Shown here: piece by piece, positions 8,390 through 15,700 of the stretch
Position numbering within the stretch: the stretch's first letter is position 1
How the letters are laid out: the number at the start of each line of letters is the position of its first letter
Source: Comamonadaceae bacterium
GTDB taxonomy: Bacteria > Pseudomonadota > Gammaproteobacteria > Burkholderiales > Burkholderiaceae_C
Reading direction: 5' to 3'
DNA: 38,193 bases
NCBI GenBank assembly: GCA_947378275.1
Contig: CANCJD010000004.1
Span: forward strand, 1-38,193
Made by a program: the position numbers and the translations under genes
Notes under the pieces: model-generated
What the model saw: only the letters and a program-made list of their open reading frames with translations
What the model was told of the DNA's origin: nothing
Databases searched by the model: none

Positions 8390-8396
8390 GGGCCCA

Positions 8397-8402
8397 AGCG
8401 TA
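8397..8402 (-). promoter_or_regulatory. -10-like element for aacS, leaderless spacing
   Basis: On the minus strand TACGCT is followed by seven bases and then the aacS ATG at 8389. No Shine-Dalgarno sequence lies between them. The same arrangement recurs before at least six other genes in the window. Confidence 0.35.
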
Positions 8403-8438
8403 CCAGCGCTCGGCGCGGCGCGGCAGTGTGGAAATCCC

Positions 8439-8457
8439 TGCACCAGCATGGTGTGCA
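8439..8457. promoter_or_regulatory. NtrC-like enhancer dyad
   Basis: TGCACCAGCATGGTGTGCA reads as GCACC-N5-GGTGT, one base away from the GCACC-N5-GGTGC core of NtrC sites, and closely resembles the classic glnA enhancer. Its centre lies about 51 bases before the start predicted from the sigma-54-like element at 8472, closer than the usual 100 or more bases. It sits between aacS and the amidase operon. Confidence 0.5.
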
Positions 8458-8471
8458 GAATCGCGGTTTTA

Positions 8472-8486
8472 TGGCGCAGTAGTTGC
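8472..8486 (+). promoter_or_regulatory. Sigma-54-like -24/-12 promoter of amidase operon
   Basis: TGGCGC-N5-TTGC keeps the invariant GG and GC separated by exactly ten bases; TGGC and TTGC match consensus and the run continues TTGCTT. The predicted start is near 8498, two bases before the chosen ATG at 8500. An NtrC-like dyad lies just upstream. Confidence 0.5.
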
Positions 8487-8499
8487 TTAAAGGATGTAC

Positions 8500-9900
8500 A
8501 TGACTTTCCATATGGGTGCAAACGCCCTTGATGACTTGTTGAACTCACCCGCAATGGGCGTGCAAGGCCTGCATGCAGCCTACCAGCGGCGGCAATTGCG
8601 GCCCTCGCAAGTGGTGGAGCGTTCGCTGGCCCTGGCGCGCGCGAGCGAACCCGGCTTGTTTACCTGCCTGCTCGAAGCGCGCGCCCTGTCCGAGGCCCGC
8701 GCCAGCGACGCGCGCTGGGACGCCGGGCGCCCACTCGGCCCCCTGGACGGCGTGCCTGTGGTCTGGAAAGACCTGTTTGACGTGGAAGGCACGCCTACCA
8801 CGGCGGGCTCGGAGACCCGTCGCCACGCCGCGGTGGCGACTGAGGACGCGTTTGCGGTGCAACGCCTGGCCGTGCGCGGCTGCGTCAGCCTGGGCAAAGT
8901 GGGGCTGAGCGAATTTGCCTATTCGGGTCTGGGCCTGAATCCGCACTTTGGCACGCCTGTGAACCGCGCCAGCGTGGATGGCCACCGCGCGCCGGGTGGC
9001 TCGTCCAGCGGCTCGGCCGTGGCGGTGGCCGCGCGCATGGCCTGGATTGGCATGGGCACCGACACCGGTGGCTCGGTGCGTGTGCCTGCGGCCTTTAACG
9101 GACTGGTGGGCTTTAAACCGTCCATTGGGCACTTTGACAAGCGCGGCGTTTTTCAACTGTCGCAGACCTTGGATGTGCCCGGACCCCTTGCCAACACCGT
9201 ACAAGACTGCGCCTGGGTGGACGCTGCGCTGCGTGGCCACCCGCTGCAACCACTGCAAGCCAGTGCGGTGGCTGGAATGGCGTTTGTGGTGCCCACCAAC
9301 CTGGTGTTTGAAGGCATAGAGCCGGAAGTGCGCGCCGCTTTTGAGCTGCTGCTGGAGCGCCTGCGCGCCGCGGGCGCCCACATTGCGCACCGGCACATCG
9401 CCGCGTTTGACGAACTGGCCGCGCTTACCGCGCGCCACGGCACTATCGCTGCGGCCGAAGCCTATTTCTTTCACCAGTCGCTGGTCGATGGCCCGCAGGC
9501 CGGCGCCATGGACCGGCGCGTGCTGGCGCGCTTGGCGCGCGGCAAAACCATGTCCGCCCTCGATTTGCTTACCGTGCAGGCAGCCCATGTGCGCCTGCGC
9601 CACGAATGCGCGGCGCTCTTGGGCGAGGCCTGGATGCTTTGCCCCACGGTGGTGCACGTGGCGCCTTTGGTGGCGCCCCTGGAGGCAGACGACGAACTGT
9701 TTCACAGCACCAACTTGCGCACCCTGCAAAACACCTTGCCGGGCAACTTTTTGGACCTGTGTGGCGTGAGCTTGCCCATGGGCACGGGTGCCGCAGGCAT
9801 GCCGCTGGGCGCGCTGATTTCGGGTGCGGCCGGGCGTGATGCGGCACTCTTGGCCGCGGCGGCCGGCGTGGAGCAACTGCTCGTAGCCAAGGATTCATAG
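8500..9900 (+). CDS. Amidase-signature family amidase
   Basis: Amidase of 466 residues with the complete Ser-cisSer-Lys triad of the amidase-signature family: Lys90 in PVVWKDLFDVEG, the cis-Ser in APGGSSSGSA (about 168-170) and the nucleophile Ser192 in GTDTGGSVRVPAA. It hydrolyses a linear amide to acid and ammonia; relatives include GatA, AtzF and half-amidases. First gene of a four-gene plus-strand unit, followed after 21 bases by an imidase-type enzyme, which suggests it may cut the half-amide that a ring-opening enzyme would release (inference). The start is ambiguous: ATGs occur at 8494, 8500 and 8512. The AAAGGA at 8488-8493 favours 8500, but if the sigma-54-like promoter is used the transcript begins at about 8498 and that Shine-Dalgarno sequence would not be transcribed. 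Confidence 0.88.
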   Translation: MTFHMGANALDDLLNSPAMGVQGLHAAYQRRQLRPSQVVERSLALARASEPGLFTCLLEARALSEARASDARWDAGRPLGPLDGVPVVWKDLFDVEGTPTTAGSETRRHAAVATEDAFAVQRLAVRGCVSLGKVGLSEFAYSGLGLNPHFGTPVNRASVDGHRAPGGSSSGSAVAVAARMAWIGMGTDTGGSVRVPAAFNGLVGFKPSIGHFDKRGVFQLSQTLDVPGPLANTVQDCAWVDAALRGHPLQPLQASAVAGMAFVVPTNLVFEGIEPEVRAAFELLLERLRAAGAHIAHRHIAAFDELAALTARHGTIAAAEAYFFHQSLVDGPQAGAMDRRVLARLARGKTMSALDLLTVQAAHVRLRHECAALLGEAWMLCPTVVHVAPLVAPLEADDELFHSTNLRTLQNTLPGNFLDLCGVSLPMGTGAAGMPLGALISGAAGRDAALLAAAAGVEQLLVAKDS

Positions 9901-9909
9901 GTTTTTTTC

Positions 9910-9915
9910 AAGGAG
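9910..9915 (+). promoter_or_regulatory. Ribosome binding site deciding the 9922 start
   Basis: AAGGAG abuts the upstream ATG at 9916 with no usable spacing but sits six bases before the ATG at 9922, so translation most likely starts at 9922 (MAKEIL). Confidence 0.75.
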
Positions 9916-9921
9916 ATGGGT

Positions 9922-10806
9922 ATGGCTAAGGAAATCTTGTGTGGTTTTGGGGTGGACGTGGACGCGGTGGCCGGTTGGCTGGGCTCTTATGGTGGCGAGG
10001 ATTCGCCCGACGATATTTCGCGCGGCCTGTTTGCCGGCGAGGTAGGTTCGCCCCGCCTGCTCAAGCTCTTTGAGCGCATGGGCATCAAGACCACCTGGTT
10101 TATTCCCGGCCATTCGATTGAAACCTTTCCTGCGCAAATGCAGGCCGTGGCCGATGCGGGACACGAGGTTGGCATCCACGGCTATTCGCACGAAAACCCG
10201 ATCGCCATGACCCCGGCGCAAGAAGAAGCGGTGCTTGACAAGTGCATTGCGCTGGTGGAGCAGCTCTCGGGCAAGCGGCCCACGGGCTATGTGGCGCCAT
10301 GGTGGGAATTTTCCAAAGTGACCAACGAGCTGCTGGTGAAAAAAGGCATCAAGTACGACCATTCGCTGATGCACAACGACTTTTCGCCCTATTACGTGCG
10401 CGTGGGCGATAGCTGGACGCCGATTGATTACGGCAAAAAGCCCGGCGAGTGGATGGTCCCGCTGCAACGCGGTACCGAGACCGACCTGATCGAAATCCCG
10501 GCCAACTGGTATCTCGACGACCTGCCGCCCATGATGTTCATCAAAAAGTCGCCCAACAGCCACGGCTTTGTGAACCCGCGCGACATTGAACAAATGTGGC
10601 GCGACCAGTTTGACTGGGTCTACCGCGAAATGGACTACGCCGTGTTTCCCATCACCATCCATCCTGACGTGGCCGGCCGCCCCCAGGTGCTGCTGATGCT
10701 CGAGCGCCTGTTTGCCTATATCAAGTCGCACCCCGGCGTGCGCTTTGTGACCATGGACGAGATGGCCAACGACTTTGCGGCGCGCCAACCGCGCGCCAAG
10801 GCCTAA
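9922..10806 (+). CDS. Polysaccharide-deacetylase-fold hydrolase, HpPgdA/imidase type
   Basis: Metal-dependent hydrolase of 294 residues with the NodB/CE4-like fold. Its sequence closely follows the family of Helicobacter pylori PgdA from its first residues ([28 protein letters not shown]), and the HpPgdA metal ligands Asp14, His86 and His90 fall at identical positions (VDVDAVAG and HGYSH). As I recall, bacterial cyclic-imide hydrolases belong to this same subfamily. No signal peptide is present, so action on peptidoglycan is unlikely and cytosolic opening of a cyclic imide or ureide fits better, especially beside an amidase. The ATG at 9922 is chosen because of the well-placed AAGGAG. Downstream, a CobW-type GTPase could help load its metal. 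The substrate is not determined by sequence. Confidence 0.87.
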   Translation: MAKEILCGFGVDVDAVAGWLGSYGGEDSPDDISRGLFAGEVGSPRLLKLFERMGIKTTWFIPGHSIETFPAQMQAVADAGHEVGIHGYSHENPIAMTPAQEEAVLDKCIALVEQLSGKRPTGYVAPWWEFSKVTNELLVKKGIKYDHSLMHNDFSPYYVRVGDSWTPIDYGKKPGEWMVPLQRGTETDLIEIPANWYLDDLPPMMFIKKSPNSHGFVNPRDIEQMWRDQFDWVYREMDYAVFPITIHPDVAGRPQVLLMLERLFAYIKSHPGVRFVTMDEMANDFAARQPRAKA

Positions 10807-10818
10807 GTTCCGCGCTCC

Positions 10819-11118
10819 ATGTGCGGCGTTTGCGGCTCGCTGGGCGGCGAGGAACACTGGACCAGCGGTGCGGGCCGCATCCTGGGTGATAGCGCCCCCA
10901 CGCGCCGAGCCGAGCGGGCCCGGCGTATTCGGGTGATCAACCGCGCGCTCCTTCCCTTGCGCGTGACCGTGAGTGACTGGCAGGGGCGGCTTTATTGGGT
11001 GGCCGGCCCCACCGGCAAACAAATGGTGGTCGATAGCCTGCCCCATATTTGGCAGGCCGCGCAAGAAATCACCGGCCGCAGCTTGGACCCGCTGGCACCT
11101 TCCGTCCTTGTTGCATGA
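10819..11118 (+). CDS. Small MCGVCG protein coupled to CobW GTPase
   Basis: Unrecognised 99-residue protein beginning MCGVCGSLGGEEHW. The CxxC at residues 2-5, the His at 13 and the strongly basic middle (RRAERARRIRVINRALL) are followed by a hydrophobic, beta-rich segment (LPLRVTVSDWQGRLYWVAG) and a C-terminal helix. The N-terminus looks like that of class II glutamine amidotransferases (MCGICG) but the protein is far too short to be one. It starts 12 bases after the deacetylase stop, and its stop overlaps the CobW start as ATGA, so the three genes are very probably translated together. A metal-binding or carrier role beside the CobW metallochaperone is possible but is inference only. No signal peptide. 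Confidence 0.78.
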   Translation: MCGVCGSLGGEEHWTSGAGRILGDSAPTRRAERARRIRVINRALLPLRVTVSDWQGRLYWVAGPTGKQMVVDSLPHIWQAAQEITGRSLDPLAPSVLVA

Positions 11119-12152
11119 CGGAGCGCATTCCTGTCAACGTGCTGACGGGCTTTTTGGGCTCGGGAAAAACCAGCTTGCTCAACCGCCTGCTGCGCGACCC
11201 GCTGTTTAACAACTGTGCGGTACTCATCAACGAATTTGGCGATATCGGCATTGACCACCACCTGGTGGACCGGGTGGACGGCGACATGGTGTTGCTGCAG
11301 TCGGGCTGCATTTGTTGCACCATCCGCGGCGACCTGGCCACCGCCATGCGCGACCTGTATGACCGGCGCGAGCGCGGCGAGATTCCTGCTTTCGTGCGTT
11401 TGGTGATCGAGACCACCGGCCTGGCCGACCCGGTACCCGTGCTGTCCACCGTGATGTACGACCGGGTGCTGCAGCACCACTTTCGCGTGGGCAATGTGGT
11501 GACCACGGTCGATGGGGTCAACGGCGCCGCCAATCTGGGTCAGTACCCCGAATGCCAAAAACAAGCGGCCGTGGCCGATCGCTTGGTGATTACCAAGCTC
11601 GACATTGCCGACGCGGCGCAGACCCCGGCGCTTTATGCCCAATTGGCTCGGGTCAACCCCGGCGCGCCTTGTCTGGCGCTGAACGCGGTGCAGCTCGACG
11701 CCCGCAGTCTGCTGGGCGTGGATGCGTTTGACCTGAGCAGCAAAAGCGACGAAGTGGCCCAATGGCTGCAATCCCCCCGCCAGCGCAACTACTTGTCGCT
11801 GGGCGCAAGCGCGGCAGCAGGCGCCAAGGCCAACGCCAATGTGCACCGCGATATCGTGGCATTTGCCTTGGACTTGCCTGAAACCGTGGATTGGACGGTG
11901 TTCAGCGTGTGGCTGTCTTTGCTGCTGCACGCCCATGGCGCGCAGATTTTGCGGGTCAAGGGCTTGCTGAACGTGGAAGGCGCGGACGCGCCTGTGGTGG
12001 TGCACGGCGTGCAGCAGCTGGTGCATCCGCCCAGCCACCTGGAGCGCTGGCCCACTGCGGACCGAAGTTCGCGCCTGGTGTTCATCGTGCGCGGTTTAGA
12101 GCCCAAGCCCATACAGGACTCGCTGACCCGCTATCTGCGCGACTGCAGCTGA
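11115..12152 (+). CDS. CobW/COG0523 family GTPase, probable metallochaperone
   Basis: P-loop GTPase of 345 residues. Walker A is TGFLGSGKTSLL (about residues 11-22), the metal-binding CxCC is GCICC (Cys65, Cys67, Cys68), the switch region reads ETTGLADP and the guanine-specificity motif is TKLD. A C-terminal CobW_C domain ends near RGLEPKPIQDSLTRYL. Members use GTP hydrolysis to deliver zinc, cobalt or iron to target enzymes. Genomic context, last in a unit with a metal-dependent deacetylase-fold hydrolase, suggests that enzyme or its paralogue in the leftward unit as client. The start at 11115 overlaps the stop of the 99-residue gene; the track's start at 11049 is rejected because it lies inside that gene. 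There is no His-rich loop of the ZigA/YeiR type. Confidence 0.9.
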   Translation: MTERIPVNVLTGFLGSGKTSLLNRLLRDPLFNNCAVLINEFGDIGIDHHLVDRVDGDMVLLQSGCICCTIRGDLATAMRDLYDRRERGEIPAFVRLVIETTGLADPVPVLSTVMYDRVLQHHFRVGNVVTTVDGVNGAANLGQYPECQKQAAVADRLVITKLDIADAAQTPALYAQLARVNPGAPCLALNAVQLDARSLLGVDAFDLSSKSDEVAQWLQSPRQRNYLSLGASAAAGAKANANVHRDIVAFALDLPETVDWTVFSVWLSLLLHAHGAQILRVKGLLNVEGADAPVVVHGVQQLVHPPSHLERWPTADRSSRLVFIVRGLEPKPIQDSLTRYLRDCS

Positions 12153-12171
12153 AAGCTTGCGCATTGCGCTG

Positions 12172-12184
12172 GTGCAACTTGCAC
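12172..12184. repeat. Thirteen-base dyad GTGCAA-C-TTGCAC
   Basis: Six-base perfect arms around a single base, 19 bases after the CobW stop and about 150 bases upstream of the ABC operon start. The left arm includes TGGTGCA, a perfect half of an NtrC site. It may be an operator or a chance dyad. Confidence 0.35.
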
Positions 12185-12264
12185 ATATGCCTGCGCACTA
12201 GAAAAAAGCACCGCACCAAAACAAAGCAAATCTGAAGCGCAGCGCCCAGGCGAAGCTACTTTTG

Positions 12265-12315
12265 TACGCAAACATGCTGCAGATTGTGGACAAAAATTGG
12301 CACGCTGTTTGCGTA
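12265..12315. repeat. Nine-base inverted repeat flanking the ABC promoter
   Basis: TACGCAAAC (12265-12273) and GTTTGCGTA (12307-12315) are perfect inverted copies with 33 bases between. The second copy covers the -12 part of the sigma-54-like promoter and runs into GTATAC. Two related half-palindromes (TTTGTACGCAAA and TTGCGTATACAA) resemble operators of GntR/FCD regulators, and such a regulator is encoded in the operon. Confidence 0.5.
12298..12312 (+). promoter_or_regulatory. Sigma-54 promoter of ABC transporter operon
   Basis: TGGCACG-N4-TTGC is an exact match to the sigma-54 consensus with GG and GC ten bases apart. The predicted start is about 12324, two bases before the ATPase ATG at 12326, so the transcript would be leaderless. 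A weak NtrC-like site (GCACCA at 12213, then GCA) lies about 100 bases upstream. Confidence 0.62.
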
Positions 12316-12325
12316 TACAAGACGC

Positions 12326-13369
12326 ATGAACGCACCGTCCTATCCTTCTTCAGCGGCCATCGAATTGGTCGGTCTGACCAAGCGCTATGCGCCCGGTGCC
12401 AAGCCGGCAGTCGACAGCATCAATCTGCGCATTGCCAGTGGCAGTTATTGCTGTTTGCTCGGGCCCTCCGGTTGCGGGAAAAGCACCACCTTGCGCATGG
12501 TGGCCGGACATGAATCGGTGACTGAGGGCGACATTCTTTTAGAGAATCGCAACATTACCGACCTGCCGGCTGCTGCACGTGGCACGGCCATGATGTTCCA
12601 GAGCTTTGCCTTGTTTCCGCACCTGAGCGCGCTGGACAACGTGGCCTTCAGCCTCAAGATGAAAGGTGTGGCCAAGGCTGCGCGCCTGGAGCAAGCCCGC
12701 AGCCTGCTCGACCGCGTGGCCATGGGCCATTTGGCCGAGCGCAAGCCCGGAGAACTCTCCGGCGGCCAGCAGCAGCGCGTGGCCTTGGCGCGCGCACTGA
12801 TTACCCAGCCGCGCGTGTTGCTGCTCGACGAGCCCTTGTCCGCGCTGGATCCGTTTTTGCGCATCCAGATGCGCGCCGAATTGCGTCGCTGGCAAAAGGA
12901 ATTGGGCCTGACCTTTATCCATGTGACCCACTCGCAAGAAGAGGCGATGGCCCTGGCCGACACGATGGTCGTGATGAACCACGGCGTGATCGTGCAAAGT
13001 GGCTCACCCCACGAGATTTACAACCGCCCAGCCAACGAATTTGTCGCTCGCTTCATGGGCGGTCACAACGTCATTGATACGCCAGCCGGCAAGATCGGTG
13101 TGCGCACCGACCACATCGCACTGTCACCCGCGCAAGCCGCAGACGAAGCAGGTGCACATGCGCAAATCGCGTTGGTGTCGGACGTGGAATACCAAGGCAC
13201 CTACGTGCTGGTCGGACTCCAAAGCCCGGGCGCATCCCACACGGCGCACAGCACGGCGCAATGGTCGGTCATGTTGCTTGAGGCCGCTTTTTCCGCACGG
13301 CCGCTGAATGTCGGCGACACGGTGCGCATGTCCTGGGCGCCCGAAGTCGAGCACCGGCTAGCCGACTGA
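12326..13369 (+). CDS. ABC transporter ATPase, PotA-like
   Basis: Cytoplasmic ATPase of 347 residues in the spermidine/putrescine-iron class of importers. Walker A GPSGCGKST, Q-loop MMFQSFALFPHLS, signature LSGGQQQRVALARAL, Walker B VLLLDEPLSALD and the switch His in HVTHSQEEAM are intact. A C-terminal TOBE-like domain begins around residue 250 (IDTPAGKIGVRTDHIAL). It energises uptake with the two permeases and the binding protein downstream. The ATG at 12326 starts MNAPSYPSS; no Shine-Dalgarno sequence is seen, matching the near-leaderless promoter. The track's extra 14 codons contain the promoter itself and are rejected. Substrate class is uncertain: PotA-like ATPases serve polyamines but also opines, amides and other small organic nitrogen compounds. 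Confidence 0.92.
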   Translation: MNAPSYPSSAAIELVGLTKRYAPGAKPAVDSINLRIASGSYCCLLGPSGCGKSTTLRMVAGHESVTEGDILLENRNITDLPAAARGTAMMFQSFALFPHLSALDNVAFSLKMKGVAKAARLEQARSLLDRVAMGHLAERKPGELSGGQQQRVALARALITQPRVLLLDEPLSALDPFLRIQMRAELRRWQKELGLTFIHVTHSQEEAMALADTMVVMNHGVIVQSGSPHEIYNRPANEFVARFMGGHNVIDTPAGKIGVRTDHIALSPAQAADEAGAHAQIALVSDVEYQGTYVLVGLQSPGASHTAHSTAQWSVMLLEAAFSARPLNVGDTVRMSWAPEVEHRLAD

Positions 13370-13454
13370 TTCCTGTTTTGAAGTAAGCCTTTTTTCCCCT
13401 GTGTTCCACCCCCTCGCTTCGCAAGAAGTTTTTCATCCCCAAGGAGTTTTCCCC

Positions 13455-14741
13455 ATGTCGAATGATTCGAAAGAAGTCCTCAGCACCGCTGCCCCGGTGC
13501 AGCGCCGCACCTTGCTCAAGGGCACGGCTGGTATCTTGGCCGCTGGCGTGTTCCCTGCCGTGCATTCCGCCGACCCCATCGTGTTGCGCTACCTGGGCAC
13601 CGCAGTGAACCAGGACAAGGAAATCGCCGAAAAATTCAAGTCCGACACCGGCGGCAAAGTGGTCATCCAGTACGTGGCCGTGACGACCGACGACGTCTTG
13701 AAGCGCGCCATCACCTCGCCCAACAGCTTTGATTTGCTCGATTCCGAGTACTTCCAGTTGCGCAACCTGGTGCCCACCGGAAACCTCAAGGGCATTGATA
13801 CCAAGCGCATCAAAAACGCGGACAAAATCACCTCGGTGTTTACCACCGGCAAGGTGGCCGGCAAGACCATTGGCGATCAAGGAACGGCCCCCAAGAAAGT
13901 GATCTTTCTGGAAGGCGAAAAGTCCAAGACGTTCGCCAGCAGCCCAACCCAGTACATGTCGCTCATCCCCACGACCTACAACGCTGACACGCTTGGAATC
14001 CGTCCTGACTTGATCAAGCGTCCCATCACGTCCTGGGCCGAGTTGTTGAACCCCGAGTTCAAGGGCAAGGCATCGATTTTGAACATTCCCTCCATCGGCA
14101 TCATGGACGCGGCCATGGTGGTGGAAGCCATGGGCATCTACAAGTACCCCGACAAGGGCAATATGACCAAGAAGGAAATTGACCTGACCATCAAGACCCT
14201 GATTGAAGCCAAAAAACAAGGCCAGTTCCGCAGCCTGTGGAAAGACTTCAATGAGTCCGTCAACCTGATGGCCTCGGGCGAAGTGGTGATTCAGTCCATG
14301 TGGAGCCCCGCTGTTACTGCGGTGCGCACCAAGGGCATTGCCTGCACTTTCCAGCCACTCAAAGAGGGCTATCGCTCATGGGCATCGGGCTTTGGCATGC
14401 CTTCGACCCTGACCGGCAAAAAGCTCGATGGCGCTTACGAGTTCATCAACTGGTTCCTCGACGGCTGGGCAGGTGCCTATCTGAACCGCCAGGGCTACTA
14501 CAGCGCCGTGCTGGAAACCGCCAAGTCCAAGATGGACGCCTACGAGTGGGCCTACTGGATGGAAGGCAAGCCTGCGACCCAAGACATCAAGAGCCCGCAC
14601 GGCGACTTGCTGGCCAAGGCCGGTGAAACACGCGACGGCGGCAGCTACGAGCAGCGCATGGGCGCAGTAGCTTGCTGGAACGCCCTGATGGACGAAAACG
14701 TCTACATGGTGCAAAAGTGGAACGAGTTTGTCGCAGCCTAA
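13455..14741 (+). CDS. ABC transporter substrate-binding protein, PotD-like with Tat-type signal
   Basis: Periplasmic solute-binding protein of 428 residues. The N-terminus holds a twin-arginine style signal, QRRTLLKGTAGILAAGVFPAVHSA, suggesting export in folded form. The mature part follows the PotD/extracellular solute-binding family 1 pattern (VLRYLGTAVNQDKEIAEKFKSDTGGKV, ITSWAELLNPEFKGKASI, FINWFLDGWAGAYLNRQGYYS). Start chosen at 13455 because AAGGAG (13441-13446) stands eight bases upstream; the track's earlier start has no support. The 85-base gap after the ATPase is pyrimidine-rich and shows no obvious terminator. The protein selects the ligand of the importer, so it is the best handle on the substrate of the whole cluster. 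Confidence 0.92.
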   Translation: MSNDSKEVLSTAAPVQRRTLLKGTAGILAAGVFPAVHSADPIVLRYLGTAVNQDKEIAEKFKSDTGGKVVIQYVAVTTDDVLKRAITSPNSFDLLDSEYFQLRNLVPTGNLKGIDTKRIKNADKITSVFTTGKVAGKTIGDQGTAPKKVIFLEGEKSKTFASSPTQYMSLIPTTYNADTLGIRPDLIKRPITSWAELLNPEFKGKASILNIPSIGIMDAAMVVEAMGIYKYPDKGNMTKKEIDLTIKTLIEAKKQGQFRSLWKDFNESVNLMASGEVVIQSMWSPAVTAVRTKGIACTFQPLKEGYRSWASGFGMPSTLTGKKLDGAYEFINWFLDGWAGAYLNRQGYYSAVLETAKSKMDAYEWAYWMEGKPATQDIKSPHGDLLAKAGETRDGGSYEQRMGAVACWNALMDENVYMVQKWNEFVAA

Positions 14742-14785
14742 GCGATAAAGCCTGAATCCCCAATGGAACAACGGATGATTTCACT

Positions 14786-15700
14786 ATGAGCGCTGCTGTC
14801 ACACAGTCATCCGTGGGTTCCGGTTTGCCATCAGGTCGCAGTCTTGCGGCCTGGTGGCAGGCATTGCCTTTGACCCTGGTTTTCTCCCTGTTTTTTCTGG
14901 TGCCGCTGGCACTGGTGCTGATGGTGAGTTTTTGGGACTACAACCAGTACGAGTTGATTCCCGGCTTTACTTTCAAAAGCTATATCGCGATTTTTGAGGG
15001 ATGCGGCAGCGGTGACGAACTGTGCACCACCTTCAAGACCTATGTCTCGACCCTCAAGTTCAGCGCCCTGGTGTGGTTGATCACACTGCTGGTGGGCTTT
15101 GCGGTGTCTTATTTTTTGGCGTTTTGCGTGCGCTCCAGCGGTGCGCAAACGCTGCTCTTTGTGCTGTGCACGATTCCTTTTTGGACGTCCAACGTCATCC
15201 GCATGGTGTCCTGGGTGCCGCTGCTCGGGCGCAACGGGCTGGTGAACCAGGCCCTGGTGGGCATCGGCCTGGTGCAGCAACCGGTGGAATGGATGCTGTT
15301 CTCGGACTTTTCGGTGGTGCTGGCCTTTGTGCACCTCTACACCATGTTCATGATCGTTCCCATCTTCAACTCCATGATGCGCATTGACCGCAGCCTGATC
15401 GAGGCAGCCAGCGACGCGGGTGCCAGCGCCTGGCAGACGCTGTGGAACGTGATCGTGCCGCTGTGCCGCACCGGCATCATCATTGGTTCGATTTTTGTGA
15501 TCACCATCGTGATGGGCGACTTTGTCACCATCGGCGTGATGGGCGGGCAGCAAATTGCCTCGGTGGGCAAGATCATCCAGGTACAGGCGTCCTACCTGCA
15601 GTTTCCGCTGGCGGCGGCCAACGCCATCATTTTGCTGGCCATCGTTTTGATGATCATCTGGGCGCTCACCCGCCTCGTGGACATCCGTAAGGAGTTGTAA
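14786..15700 (+). CDS. ABC transporter permease, PotB-like
   Basis: Inner-membrane permease of 304 residues with about six transmembrane helices. The first helix is LTLVFSLFFLVPLALVLMVSFW, and the cytoplasmic EAA loop that contacts the ATPase reads IEAASDAGASAWQTLWNVIVPL. It follows the PotB/CysU pattern with a periplasmic segment after TM1 containing two Cys (EGCGSGDELCTTFK), a somewhat unusual pair that could form a disulfide. Start at 14786 lies 44 bases after the binding-protein gene; only a weak GGA precedes it. It stops immediately before the ATG of the second permease, so the two halves of the channel are made together. Confidence 0.92.
   Translation: MSAAVTQSSVGSGLPSGRSLAAWWQALPLTLVFSLFFLVPLALVLMVSFWDYNQYELIPGFTFKSYIAIFEGCGSGDELCTTFKTYVSTLKFSALVWLITLLVGFAVSYFLAFCVRSSGAQTLLFVLCTIPFWTSNVIRMVSWVPLLGRNGLVNQALVGIGLVQQPVEWMLFSDFSVVLAFVHLYTMFMIVPIFNSMMRIDRSLIEAASDAGASAWQTLWNVIVPLCRTGIIIGSIFVITIVMGDFVTIGVMGGQQIASVGKIIQVQASYLQFPLAAANAIILLAIVLMIIWALTRLVDIRKEL

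Noticed and set aside
7223-8482. 419-codon plus-strand open frame
   Set aside because: Antisense shadow of acetoacetyl-CoA synthetase, whose motifs are unmistakable.
8545-9876. 443-codon minus-strand open frame
   Set aside because: Antisense shadow of the amidase gene, which has the full catalytic triad.
10819-10840. Glutamine amidotransferase start (MCGVCG)
   Set aside because: The motif resembles class II amidotransferases but the protein is only 99 residues and has none of the remaining domain.
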